Assembly (NCBI RefSeq): GCF_017086405.1
Contig: NZ_CP070973.1
Coordinates: 310,001 to 374,000 of the forward strand
Direction: 5' to 3'
Length of the DNA stretch: 64,000 bases
Source: Mycobacterium gordonae
GTDB taxonomy: Bacteria; Actinomycetota; Actinomycetes; Mycobacteriales; Mycobacteriaceae
Part shown: in pieces, positions 37,501-45,471 of the stretch
How the letters are laid out: the number at the start of each line of letters is the position of its first letter
Position numbering within the stretch: the first letter of the stretch is position 1
Position numbers and translations under genes: made by a program
The notes under the pieces: generated by a model
What the model was told of the DNA's origin: nothing
The model's input: the letters and a program-made list of their open reading frames with translations, nothing else
Database searches by the model: none

Positions 37501-38720
37501 CCGACACTCGAAAGACTCTGCGACGCCAAGTCTCGATCCTGGATTTGATCAGTGCCGACACCGCCGCCAATCTCGTCACCGACGTGGCTGCCGCCGCGAC
37601 GACCGCGTGGATGGACCCGGCCACCGCCACCGAAATACAGGGTGACCTCGATGGTTTGCGGGCACCAGCTGCCGCCGCCCAAACCCACGTCACCCGGGGC
37701 GGCGACGGCCCGGTCATCGTGTTAGGCGCGTCAGGCATCCTGGGCACCGGGTTCGCGGGGGCGATGCTCGACCTGAAACGGTCCGGAGTTCGGTGCCCGG
37801 ATGTGGTCCTGGCGGCCCGATCGCAACCGGAGCACAGTCCGTGGTCCGATCTCCGCGATGTCGAAGGCTTTCGGACGAAACGGCTTTCAGACGACTTCGG
37901 GGCAACGGAACTGGACGCGTTGATTCGGGACTCCGGAGCCGCAACGGTGATCAACTGCATAGGTAACACCAACGTGCTGGTGCCTTATCGCGAACTTCGC
38001 ACGGCGAACGTCGATCTCGTCTCCGCTCTCGTCAGTGTGTGCGCGGCCCGCGCTGTCAGACTGGTGCATTTGTCGACGTTCGTCGTCAACGCGGACGTCA
38101 CCACTGCCCACGTCACCGACCCGCGAGCCGCGCCCTATCCCTACGCGGCATCCAAGTCGCTGGCGGAATTGGTGGTAGCCGGTGCACCCGACGGGCTTGA
38201 CTTCACGATCGTGCGATTGCCCCGGGTGTTAGGCGAGGACTGGCAGTTGCGGGACTCCGCCGACATCCTGGTATCCGTCGTGGATGCCTGCGTCGCGCTG
38301 GGGGCGCATCCCGCGCTGAGCCTGATCGAGGAGGTCACCACCGGCCGCGCTGCCGCGGCCGCGATCTTGCGCCTCCTACCGGAGGTGGCGGGCGCCCGGG
38401 CGCTGGGGCGGGGCATCACCGTGGTGCGTGGTGCGGCAGTGGACTACGCACAGTTACTCGGCGGATTTGCCCTCGACGAGCTGGAGGTGGCGCAGTGGAA
38501 GCAACTCCTCGACGACAGTGATTGGGCGACGGCGAACCCGCGCCGGTGGTCGGTGGTTGATGCGTGGGTGAGCCTGGGCATGCGGTTGGGGGCACGCTCG
38601 TACGCCGCGTACCTCGCGGACTACCCGACCATCGCCGTCGACGTCGAATCCGTCGCCGAACTCGCCGCCCCACCGGAGTCGGTCGACACCGTGCTGGCCA
38701 GAGGTTTCCAGCGTGTCTGA
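34542..38720 (+). CDS. nrp: Single-module nonribosomal peptide synthetase with terminal reductase (nrp)
   Basis: The protein is 1392 residues and starts at the GTG at 34542 after GGAG. Domains in order: condensation (HAHHIVVDGG near residue 139), adenylation (PTSGSTGQPK near 598, SSYGPTETT, GRKDDVVKVSGKR, RKPNGKLDS), carrier (GIGSLDL, Ser near 979) and a NAD(P)H-dependent thioester reductase (LGASGILGTGFAGA near 1061, YPYAASK). The substrate amino acid is acylated with the isonitrile fatty acid and released by reduction. In M. tuberculosis Rv0101 has about 2500 residues and two modules (recalled), so this form lacks one C-A-T module. All core motifs look intact, so it seems functional rather than truncated. 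Confidence 0.9.
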   Translation: MSAPDIWVDRIPLSRSQQNLYNGVLQDGDPSLYLIGKTYRFHPLPLPRFLAALEAMVCQNPVQLCVLETPTADSGYPYLVPRLRFGDIVRVRSGDPAGAHGDFELPRTWSTGILDTALVRYTVRTDQNGDVSGLDVHAHHIVVDGGATAIIEADLARHLAAAGADELPSVTVNLAMAAAAHRREEAKVDEALQRLGAAVQRELAQDARHGGAAQSSHAAGAAAKGVLRESVTVGGERFEALLRLSEAEQVPLNVLVATAALAVDAGMRHSTDALLVHAVDNRFGDPALDVATCLVNSVAHSVRFAPFASVRDVARAVDRGYVKAVRRRWLREEHYRRMYLAINRTSQVDALTLNFIRGTCAPGLRPFLVEAPVVTDIGPVEGRTVASVLDERQRTLNLAIWDRADLQKSRAGLPVADRIAAALEVMVSRWDQPIAKAVGEWFKVGPDGSIGPNGSIGPGDVEIESPRPRAWFLDEAGGVRAGLRRRAAVGRWVAWLVLNGVAPGDVVVLTDDDTDRTIDCLIACHLAGCGYSICDTPEQLSARAQAVTGHVAGATAHLLDVSEIELPTAMDDDVLVAERLGQVAQDMSLDTKTAYLMPTSGSTGQPKLVRVTHGSLALFCAAAARTYGWGPRDTVLQCAPLTSDISVEEIFGAAISGSDLARTTTMKSGDLVGLTRDLTATRATVVDLPTAVWHLWCEDGEALDAIHGSRLRQIVIGGEAIRPAAVDKWMNSAAAQRIALLSSYGPTETTVVATYLPIACDGTAIATEARQRLGRPILPGTVFIAFGEVVIAGDLVAAGYLGAEDPSFGTVTFDDGSPRRAFATADRVVLDAAGFPVFAGRKDDVVKVSGKRIDTAEIARRISADAAIGDVAVEVHNGRLGVWFQAEPNRQQDEAKRIRSLLVSNGISSFFVVAAGNIPRKPNGKLDSEHLRAMPEFADTVHDDTEMGQTAADLARVWSRHLGTVIEPNSSLLAAGIGSLDLIRILPDTRKTLRRQVSILDLISADTAANLVTDVAAAATTAWMDPATATEIQGDLDGLRAPAAAAQTHVTRGGDGPVIVLGASGILGTGFAGAMLDLKRSGVRCPDVVLAARSQPEHSPWSDLRDVEGFRTKRLSDDFGATELDALIRDSGAATVINCIGNTNVLVPYRELRTANVDLVSALVSVCAARAVRLVHLSTFVVNADVTTAHVTDPRAAPYPYAASKSLAELVVAGAPDGLDFTIVRLPRVLGEDWQLRDSADILVSVVDACVALGAHPALSLIEEVTTGRAAAAAILRLLPEVAGARALGRGITVVRGAAVDYAQLLGGFALDELEVAQWKQLLDDSDWATANPRRWSVVDAWVSLGMRLGARSYAAYLADYPTIAVDVESVAELAAPPESVDTVLARGFQRV

Positions 38721-38725
38721 TCGGG

Positions 38726-39331
38726 TCAGGCCTGAAAAACCATGACGGCGAACATGATCGCCATACCCGCGGCTGTCATCGCCTGGACGGCGGTGCCCAG
38801 TCTGGCACGCCAGACCCGAGTCCGTCCGCGGCGCCGCAGCGTCAGGAAGAGGTAGCTCCAGACGAAGGTGGCGACCACGAACACGCCGACCCAGATCCAG
38901 TTCACCGTGGTGATCCACCCGTGGTCTGCCGGCGGCGCCGCCATCTCTGGCATGTCCATGGCGGTCATGTTCGGCATCGATGGACGTGCGGGTGTCAGAT
39001 GTCCACCCATCGCGGCGTACATCCACGCCATCGCCGCCATCTTCAGCGCGTGGTAACCGCGCACCAGGCTTATCCCCACCATCCGGGCGGCAAGGACGGC
39101 GGTGACCAGGAACCACAGCGCGGCGGCCAGGAAAAACGCTTCGGCCGGGGTCGAGGGTAGCCTGAGCGCCTCCGGCCAGGCCATCGTCGCCATGGCGATC
39201 GTCATCGTGACATGCAGTGCGTGGCTGACCACCGAGGTCGAGGATCGCCGGTCGGTGACGAGGGCGAAGCCCACGGCGCCGAATACGAATAGGCCCGTGA
39301 CTACCCACCGGAGCGGCAGATCGTCGATCAT
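38726..39331 (-). CDS. DUF5134 membrane protein with a Met-rich loop
   Basis: The 201-residue protein has about five membrane segments. Between the third and fourth is a loop with MPNMTAMDMPEM and flanking His residues (GGHLTP, PADHGW), which is typical of copper-binding periplasmic loops. The start ATG at 39331 matches DUF5134 proteins, not the long upstream extension. It is divergent from the CopD-CtaG fusion and convergent with nrp (five bases between stops). A role in copper handling is inferred. Confidence 0.75.
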   Translation of the reverse strand: MIDDLPLRWVVTGLFVFGAVGFALVTDRRSSTSVVSHALHVTMTIAMATMAWPEALRLPSTPAEAFFLAAALWFLVTAVLAARMVGISLVRGYHALKMAAMAWMYAAMGGHLTPARPSMPNMTAMDMPEMAAPPADHGWITTVNWIWVGVFVVATFVWSYLFLTLRRRGRTRVWRARLGTAVQAMTAAGMAIMFAVMVFQA

Positions 39332-39435
39332 GCCGCCGTCACCCGGTGATGTTTCTCGGCGATAGCCCCCACAATGACCGAACAATATGCGCTGCGGCCG
39401 GCGAGAGCTACGACGCGCGGTCGTAAGCTGCAAGG

Positions 39436-41400
39436 GTGGATGATGACGCGCCGAGCGCAGCCACGGCCGCGCGCGCTCCCCGTTCGCTCTCGATGCGGAC
39501 TGCGGCACTGGCCGGTGGGTTTCTGGCGGTCGTCATCGCGTTGGCCGGCTACGGCGTGATCTCCGGGCCGCGTCGCTACGCCGAAGCCGGCAACCCGTTT
39601 CCCGGTGCGTTCGTCAGCGCCGCCGAACCGGTCGGGTATTTCGTCGCGTCGTTGGCGGGTGCGCTTTGTCTCGGCGCGCTGCTCCTGGTCGTGGTGACGG
39701 CGGTGCCGGAGTCCGACGGTCTGATCGACGCGGCAGCGTTCCGGATTCACCTGTTGGCCGAACGGATTTCGCTGGTCTGGGTGCTGGCGGCCGCATCGAT
39801 GGTGGTTATCCAGGCGGCGCACGACACGGGGGTGCGGCCGGGTGTGCTGTTGCGCCGCGGGGCGGTGTTCGACGCCATCGGCGTCTCCGAGGTGGCCCGC
39901 GCCTGGATCGTGGTGGCCGTCTTCGCCCTTCCGGTTGCGGTGACTCTGCGTTTGAACACGCGCTGGCTCGGCCACGCGGTGCTGCTCGTCCCCACCGTGA
40001 TCGCCGTTGTTGCCACTGCGGTCACGGGAAATGCGGGTCAGGGGCCCGACCACGACTACGCGACCAGTGCCGCGATCGTCTTCGCGGTTGCGGTGTCGGG
40101 GTTGACCGGGCTCAAGGCGGTCGCAGCGTTGACCCGAACCACGGCCAACCGTTCCGTACAGGTGCTGCAGGTGGGCCTGGGCGCACTGGCGGTGTGCTAC
40201 GGCGCCGTGCTGCTGTACCTGCTGGTGCCCGACTGGACGTTCGGGTCGGACTTCGCGCGCCTGGGGCTGGTCGCCGGCACTCTGGTGACCGGCGTGTGGT
40301 TGTCCGACTGCTGGGCCCTGCGCAGCGCGATGCCTCGATCCGCCGGCACGGCCGCCGCGCTGGCCATGGTCGTCGCCGGGGCGGCTGTCGCCGCGACGGC
40401 CGTTCAGATCGCGCCGCGACTCCTGGTGCATCGCTTCACCGGTTGGGATGTGTTCCTCGGTTACGAGCTGCCGCAACCACCCACCATCGCGAGTGTGCTG
40501 ACATTGTGGCGCTTCGACAGCTTGGTGGGAACGGCCGGCGTGGTGCTGGCGCTCGGATATGTGGCCGGCTACGTGCGCTTGCGCCGCAACGGAAATCCTT
40601 GGCCGGTCGGCAGATTGATAGCCTGGCTGGCCGGTTGTGTGTCGTTGGTGTTCACCAGCAGCTCGGGGGTGCGTTCCTACGGCTCAGCCGTTTTCAGCAT
40701 GCACATGGCCGAACACATGATCCTGAACATGTTCATTCCGGTGCTGCTGGTGATGGGTGGTCCGGTCACCCTGGCGCTGCGAGTGTTGCCGTCCGCCGGC
40801 AAAGGTCACCCCCCGGGGCCTCGTGAATGGCTGACCTGGCTGTTGCATTCCCGGGTCACGGCCTTCTTCTCGAACCCGATCATCGCCTTCGTGCTGTTCG
40901 TCGGCTCGCCGTATGTCGTCTACTTCACACCGCTGTTCGACACGCTGGTCCGCTACCACTGGGGCCACGAGTTCATGGCGGTCCATTTCCTGCTCGTCGG
41001 GTACCTCTTCTACTGGGCGATCATCGGAATCGACCCGGGGCCACGCCGGTTGCCGTATCCGGGCCGCATCGGTCTGCTGTTCGCGGTCATGCCGTTCCAC
41101 GCCTTCTTCGGCATCGCGCTCATGACGATGGCCGAGCCGGTCGGCGACACGTTCTACCGTTCGCTCAACCTGCCGTGGCTGCCAAGCATCATCGCCGACC
41201 AGCACCTGGGCGGCGGAATCGCGTGGAGCCTCACCGAAGTTCCGGTCATCATCGTCATCGTGGCGCTGGTCACCCAGTGGGCGCGGCAGGACCGCAAGGA
41301 AGGTTCCCGGGGCGACCGGCACGCCGACAGCGACTACGCCGACGATGATCTGGAGGCATACAACGCAATGCTGCGCGAGTTGTCCCGGATGCGGCGCTAG
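39436..41400 (+). CDS. CopD-CtaG fusion: copper import/cytochrome oxidase assembly protein (Rv0102-like)
   Basis: The 654-residue multi-pass protein has a CopD-like N-terminal half (about residues 20-330) and a CtaG_Caa3-type C-terminal half (about 390-620) with conserved His/Met sites ([45 protein letters not shown]). Together these suggest copper uptake into the membrane and delivery to cytochrome c oxidase. It matches Rv0102 in domain order and position between nrp and ctpB. A GTG start at 39436 is used. Confidence 0.87.
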   Translation: MDDDAPSAATAARAPRSLSMRTAALAGGFLAVVIALAGYGVISGPRRYAEAGNPFPGAFVSAAEPVGYFVASLAGALCLGALLLVVVTAVPESDGLIDAAAFRIHLLAERISLVWVLAAASMVVIQAAHDTGVRPGVLLRRGAVFDAIGVSEVARAWIVVAVFALPVAVTLRLNTRWLGHAVLLVPTVIAVVATAVTGNAGQGPDHDYATSAAIVFAVAVSGLTGLKAVAALTRTTANRSVQVLQVGLGALAVCYGAVLLYLLVPDWTFGSDFARLGLVAGTLVTGVWLSDCWALRSAMPRSAGTAAALAMVVAGAAVAATAVQIAPRLLVHRFTGWDVFLGYELPQPPTIASVLTLWRFDSLVGTAGVVLALGYVAGYVRLRRNGNPWPVGRLIAWLAGCVSLVFTSSSGVRSYGSAVFSMHMAEHMILNMFIPVLLVMGGPVTLALRVLPSAGKGHPPGPREWLTWLLHSRVTAFFSNPIIAFVLFVGSPYVVYFTPLFDTLVRYHWGHEFMAVHFLLVGYLFYWAIIGIDPGPRRLPYPGRIGLLFAVMPFHAFFGIALMTMAEPVGDTFYRSLNLPWLPSIIADQHLGGGIAWSLTEVPVIIVIVALVTQWARQDRKEGSRGDRHADSDYADDDLEAYNAMLRELSRMRR

Positions 41401-41615
41401 CCGACGACGGTGAAGTTGCCCTCACCTTTCAGGGCGGCCTGGACTTGTTCCCGGGTCAGTTCGACATTGGTCGAAACGCGCACGGTGGACGCACCTTCGG
41501 TGTTCAGGTCGATGTCGACGGCGGTTACCGGCCGCAATGCGGTGAGCGCGGTGGTGATGGTTCCCACACACCCCTCGCAGTGCAGCCCGGTCACGGAGAA
41601 TGTCTGCTCGGCCAT
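41397..41615 (-). CDS. CopZ-like copper chaperone (heavy-metal-associated domain)
   Basis: A 72-residue single HMA domain with the metal site LHCEGC and the expected fold pattern ([20 protein letters not shown]). Such proteins carry copper(I) to P1B ATPases. It begins nine bases after the ctpB stop, so both come from the same message. Its stop overlaps the convergent CopD-CtaG gene by four bases. Confidence 0.88.
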   Translation of the reverse strand: MAEQTFSVTGLHCEGCVGTITTALTALRPVTAVDIDLNTEGASTVRVSTNVELTREQVQAALKGEGNFTVVG

Positions 41616-41624
41616 GGGCGCAGT

Positions 41625-43898
41625 CTACCGGGGACCCTGAATCCCCCGACCGTGAAGCGGGACGGTGGGGGTACCAAAGTTGCGCAGCCGCAGGCTATTT
41701 GACACTACGAAGAACGACGAGAAGGCCATTGCGGCACCGGCGATCAACGGATTGAGCAGGCCCGCGGCGGCGACGGGGATGGCCGCCACGTTATAGCCGA
41801 AGGCCCACACCATGTTCATCCGGATGGTCCGCATGGTCGCGCGTGCCAGGTCCAGGGACTGCGGCACGATGTCGAGGTCGTCGCGCACCAGGATGATGTC
41901 CGCCGCGCCGATCGCCACGTCGGTGCCCCGGCCGATCGCCAATCCCAGATCGGCACAAGCCAGTGCGGGCCCGTCGTTGATCCCGTCGCCGACCATCGCC
42001 ACGGTCGCGCCCTCAGCCCGCAACCGCTCGATCGTCTCGACTTTGCCCTGCGGCAAGACGTCGGCGATCACCGTGTCGATGTCGACCCAGGCGGCGACGG
42101 CGTCGGCGGCAGCCTTGTTGTCGCCGGTGAGCAGGATCGTGCGCATCCCGCGGCGGTGCAGCGCGGCGATCGCGTCCGCAGCCGACACCTTCACGGAGTC
42201 GGCGATCGCGACGGCCGCACAGGCCACGCCGTCGACCGAAATGAAAACCACCGTCTCGCCCCGTGACTCGCCGGCTCGCCGGGCCGAGTCGAGGACTTCG
42301 TCGCCTGCCGCATCCCGGGTGACCCACGCCGGCTTGCCGACTTCGACATGGCGGCCGTCGACGACTCCGGCTACTCCGCAGCCAGCTACGGCAACAAAGT
42401 CCTTGACCGGCAGCGGTTCTGGCGATGCGGACACAATCGCGGTCGCCACCGCGTGCTCGGACGCCGCTTCCACCGCGGCGGCGAGGGCCAACACCTCGTC
42501 GCGTTCGTGCCCGTCCACGGTCGTCACGGTGCTCACGCTCAATGCGCCGACCGTCAGCGTCCCGGTCTTGTCGAAGACGACGGTGTCGATGCCGTGCACC
42601 GTCTCAAGCGCGCGGTAGCCCTTGATGAAGATCCCGAGCTGGGCACCCCGACCGGAGGCAACCATCATGGCCGTCGGCGTCGCCAGTCCCAAAGCGCACG
42701 GGCACGCGATCACCAGCACGCCGAGCGTCACCGAGAAGGCGCGTTCGGCGCCGGCGCCGCTGATCAGCCAGGCCGCGCCGGCCAGCAACGCGATCGCGAA
42801 CACCGCCGGGACGAACACCGCGGAGATGCGATCGGCGAGGCGCTGCGCGCGCGCCTTCTGCGCCTGGGCCTCTTCGACCAGGCGGACCATGGCGGCGAAC
42901 TGGGTGTCGGCGCCGACCGCGGTGGCCTCAATGATCAGTCGCCCGTCGAGCACGACGGTGCCGCCGACCACCTCGGAGTCCGGACCGGCGCGCACCGGCT
43001 TGGCTTCACCGGTCATCGCACTGGTGTCGATGGCGGCGGAACCCTCCACGACGACCCCGTCGGCCGCGATCGTCTCGCCCGGCCGGGTGACGAAGCGCTG
43101 CCGCTTCTTGAGCTCACCGGCTGGGATGACCAGCTCCGACTCGTCATCGAGCAGCACGGTCACATTGCGGGCGCCGAGTGCGGCCAGGGCGCGTAGCGCA
43201 CCGCCGGCCTTCGACTTGGCGCGCGCCTCGAAGTATCGGCCGGCGAGCACGAAGACGGTGACGCCTGCCGCGACTTCGAGGTAGATGGCGTCGCTGTGCA
43301 GAATCGCCTGCCAGACGCCGTGTGTCTGGCGAGGCTGCTTCGGGACGAATGCCGTTGCCAGCGACCACACCGTGGCGGCCACAATGCCGACCGAGATCAG
43401 CGTCTCCATCGACGCCGTCCGGTGTCGGGCGTTGCGCAAAGCCACCACGTGGAACGGCCACGCCGCCCAGGTCACGATGGGGGCCGCCAACGCGGCCAGC
43501 ACATAGCCCCATCCGGTGAATCGGGCGCTCGGCACGATCGCCAACATGCTGGACAGGTCGGCCAGCGGCACGAACAACACCGCGGCGATCAGCAGCCGGC
43601 GCAGCAGGCTGCGGGCGTGCCGGGCGTCGGGGTCGTCCCCGGGGCCGGCCGGCGAACCGGACTCGGTGTGCGGGACCGCCTGGTAGCCCGCCTGGGTGAC
43701 CACCTCGCACAGTTCCTCGACGCCGGCGTCGACGGTGTCGATGGTGGCCACCCGGGTGGCGAAGTTCACCGACGCGCGGACGCCGGGAACCTTGTTCAGC
43801 TTGGTCTCGACCCGGCTCGCGCACGCCGCGCAGGACATGCCGGACACATCGAGCCGGACACGCTGCCGCTCGGAGTTCTCCACAAGCGGAGTCGCCAC
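41625..43898 (-). CDS. ctpB: Copper-transporting P1B-type ATPase CtpB
   Basis: The 757-residue protein has GMSCAAC in its N-terminal metal domain, CPC in the membrane, DKTGT and GDGIND, and is a close paralogue of CtpA at 25.7 kb. I place the start at the GTG at 43898, where GAGGAG precedes at the right distance; the longer frame adds 23 residues with no domain content. Position next to the Rv0102-type gene matches ctpB (Rv0103c). It is co-transcribed with a CopZ-like chaperone. Confidence 0.9.
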   Translation of the reverse strand: MATPLVENSERQRVRLDVSGMSCAACASRVETKLNKVPGVRASVNFATRVATIDTVDAGVEELCEVVTQAGYQAVPHTESGSPAGPGDDPDARHARSLLRRLLIAAVLFVPLADLSSMLAIVPSARFTGWGYVLAALAAPIVTWAAWPFHVVALRNARHRTASMETLISVGIVAATVWSLATAFVPKQPRQTHGVWQAILHSDAIYLEVAAGVTVFVLAGRYFEARAKSKAGGALRALAALGARNVTVLLDDESELVIPAGELKKRQRFVTRPGETIAADGVVVEGSAAIDTSAMTGEAKPVRAGPDSEVVGGTVVLDGRLIIEATAVGADTQFAAMVRLVEEAQAQKARAQRLADRISAVFVPAVFAIALLAGAAWLISGAGAERAFSVTLGVLVIACPCALGLATPTAMMVASGRGAQLGIFIKGYRALETVHGIDTVVFDKTGTLTVGALSVSTVTTVDGHERDEVLALAAAVEAASEHAVATAIVSASPEPLPVKDFVAVAGCGVAGVVDGRHVEVGKPAWVTRDAAGDEVLDSARRAGESRGETVVFISVDGVACAAVAIADSVKVSAADAIAALHRRGMRTILLTGDNKAAADAVAAWVDIDTVIADVLPQGKVETIERLRAEGATVAMVGDGINDGPALACADLGLAIGRGTDVAIGAADIILVRDDLDIVPQSLDLARATMRTIRMNMVWAFGYNVAAIPVAAAGLLNPLIAGAAMAFSSFFVVSNSLRLRNFGTPTVPLHGRGIQGPR

Positions 43899-43919
43899 GG
43901 TTCTCCTCGGTTCAAACAG

Positions 43920-43934
43920 GTACGCCCAGCGTAC
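43920..43934. promoter_or_regulatory. Palindrome upstream of ctpB
   Basis: GTACGC (43920-43925), CCA, GCGTAC (43929-43934) form a perfect 6-bp inverted repeat 21 bases before the ctpB start. It could be a repressor site or a leader hairpin. It does not resemble the SigC-type element. Confidence 0.45.
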
Positions 43935-44025
43935 AAGCGGTGTCAGCAGCTGATGTCGAGTGTGCACTGGGGGTGCAAATCAAGAGCGCGTTCCCCGCCC
44001 TGGCTGCACGCTCGATGAAAGCCAA

Positions 44026-45402
44026 TTAGGAATTGACGGCAGCGTGCTCGCGGACGAGCGCGCACACGCTCCACTGGCCGGGCACGCCTTTGAGCTCCCG
44101 CTCGCCCCGGCTGACGAACCGGTGGCGCGAGCCGGTGACGATATCGCGCACGGTGGAGGACACCAGGACCTCGCTGGGTCTTGCCAGCGCGCCCACCCGG
44201 GCTGCGATGTGCACGGCCATCCCGGCTACATCGCTCTGCTGGGCGCCGCGCACCTCGACCTCACCGGCGTGGATGCCGACCCGGATCTCGATGCCCAGCA
44301 CGCGCACCGCTTCGATCGCGGCGTCGCCGCAGGCCAGTGCGGCGCTGGGGCTGGTGAACGTCGCGACGAAGCCGTCACCGGCGGTGTTGACTTCTTGGCC
44401 GCCGAACCGCTGGATCTCGTGGCGGACGATGGTGTCGTGGTTGTCGAGCAGGTCGCGCCATCGGTAGTCGCCGAGCTGCGCGGCGCGCTGCGTCGAACCG
44501 ACGATGTCGGTGAACACGATCGTGGTGAGCACGCGTTCGGCATCGCCACCACCGCGCACCCCGGTGACAAATTCTTCGATCTCGTCGAGCATGGCCGCGG
44601 CGTCGCCGACCCAGTAGAGGGTGTCCTCGCCGGGAAGTTCGATCAGGCGCGCGGCGGCGATCTGATCGGCCAGGTACCGGCCGTGCTCGATGGGACTGAA
44701 GTTCCGGTTGTCGCGGTGCAGCACAAGTGTCGGCGCGGCGATGCGTGGCAGGGTGTCGCGTACGTCGGCATGCCGGACGGCGGTGATGATGGCCCGGGCC
44801 ATGCTCGGAGAAGCGGCCCGGTTGCCCGCCATGTCCCACCATGAGCGGAACGCGTTGTCGGCTGCCACCGATGGAGCGATGATGCTCAAAATGTCGAAGC
44901 CCTGCTCGACGGCGTCGGGTTCGATGGCGACGGTGGTGAAGGGATCCGTGGCATCGATGTCGTGGCCTATCGGGTAGTCGGGCGCACGGAGCGTCCGAGC
45001 CGCGCCGTTGATGCACACCAGGCTGCTGACCCGTTCGGGATAGTCGGCCGCGAGGACCAGGCCGGTCATCGTGGTGAAGCCGGGAGCCAGGATCGTCGCG
45101 CGCTCACAGCCGACGGCGTTCATCACCGCGATCGCGTCCTTGGCCCAGTGCTTCGGCCCGATCATGTCCGCCGACGACACCCGTGACGAAAGCCCGATGC
45201 CGCGCTGGTCATAGCGGATCACCCGGGCGAACGAGGCCAGGCGCCGGTGGAACCGGTACATCGACGGCTCGGCGTCGACGGTGTCGATCGGGATGGACGG
45301 GCCGGGCAGCACCAACAGGTCGAGGGGGCCATCGCCGAACACCTGATAGGCGATGTCCACCTCGCCACAGGTTGCATAGCGAGTCCGGGGAGCCTGCGCC
45401 AC
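44026..45402 (-). CDS. Alpha/beta-hydrolase-like sensor fused to a class III adenylate/guanylate cyclase
   Basis: The 458-residue protein has an alpha/beta-hydrolase fold domain (residues 1-280: [32 protein letters not shown]) followed by a cyclase domain with metal Asp motifs VFTDIVGST and NTAGDGF. The nucleophile elbow reads LAPGFTTM with no Ser in the GxSxG position, so the first domain is likely a ligand sensor rather than a hydrolase. The family is expanded in mycobacteria. It should make cAMP (or cGMP) in the cytoplasm. Confidence 0.87.
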   Translation of the reverse strand: MAQAPRTRYATCGEVDIAYQVFGDGPLDLLVLPGPSIPIDTVDAEPSMYRFHRRLASFARVIRYDQRGIGLSSRVSSADMIGPKHWAKDAIAVMNAVGCERATILAPGFTTMTGLVLAADYPERVSSLVCINGAARTLRAPDYPIGHDIDATDPFTTVAIEPDAVEQGFDILSIIAPSVAADNAFRSWWDMAGNRAASPSMARAIITAVRHADVRDTLPRIAAPTLVLHRDNRNFSPIEHGRYLADQIAAARLIELPGEDTLYWVGDAAAMLDEIEEFVTGVRGGGDAERVLTTIVFTDIVGSTQRAAQLGDYRWRDLLDNHDTIVRHEIQRFGGQEVNTAGDGFVATFTSPSAALACGDAAIEAVRVLGIEIRVGIHAGEVEVRGAQQSDVAGMAVHIAARVGALARPSEVLVSSTVRDIVTGSRHRFVSRGERELKGVPGQWSVCALVREHAAVNS

Positions 45403-45471
45403 AAATACAGGTTAGTAAGTGCGACCGACACTTTCACTTGAGGTCCCCGGGCGGACGCGAGATGAGGGGAC

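Noticed and set aside
34542..38720. NRPS considered as a truncated pseudogene of the dimodular form
   Set aside because: It begins at a coupled start codon, has complete C, A, T and R motifs in order and no frameshift, so a true single-module enzyme is the better reading.
43968..43995. GGGAAC on the minus strand upstream of ctpB as a fourth SigC-type promoter
   Set aside because: At 16 bases spacing the -10 position reads CCCCCA, not (A/G)CGACT, and it is about 90 bases from the start codon. Without the second half the match is not meaningful.
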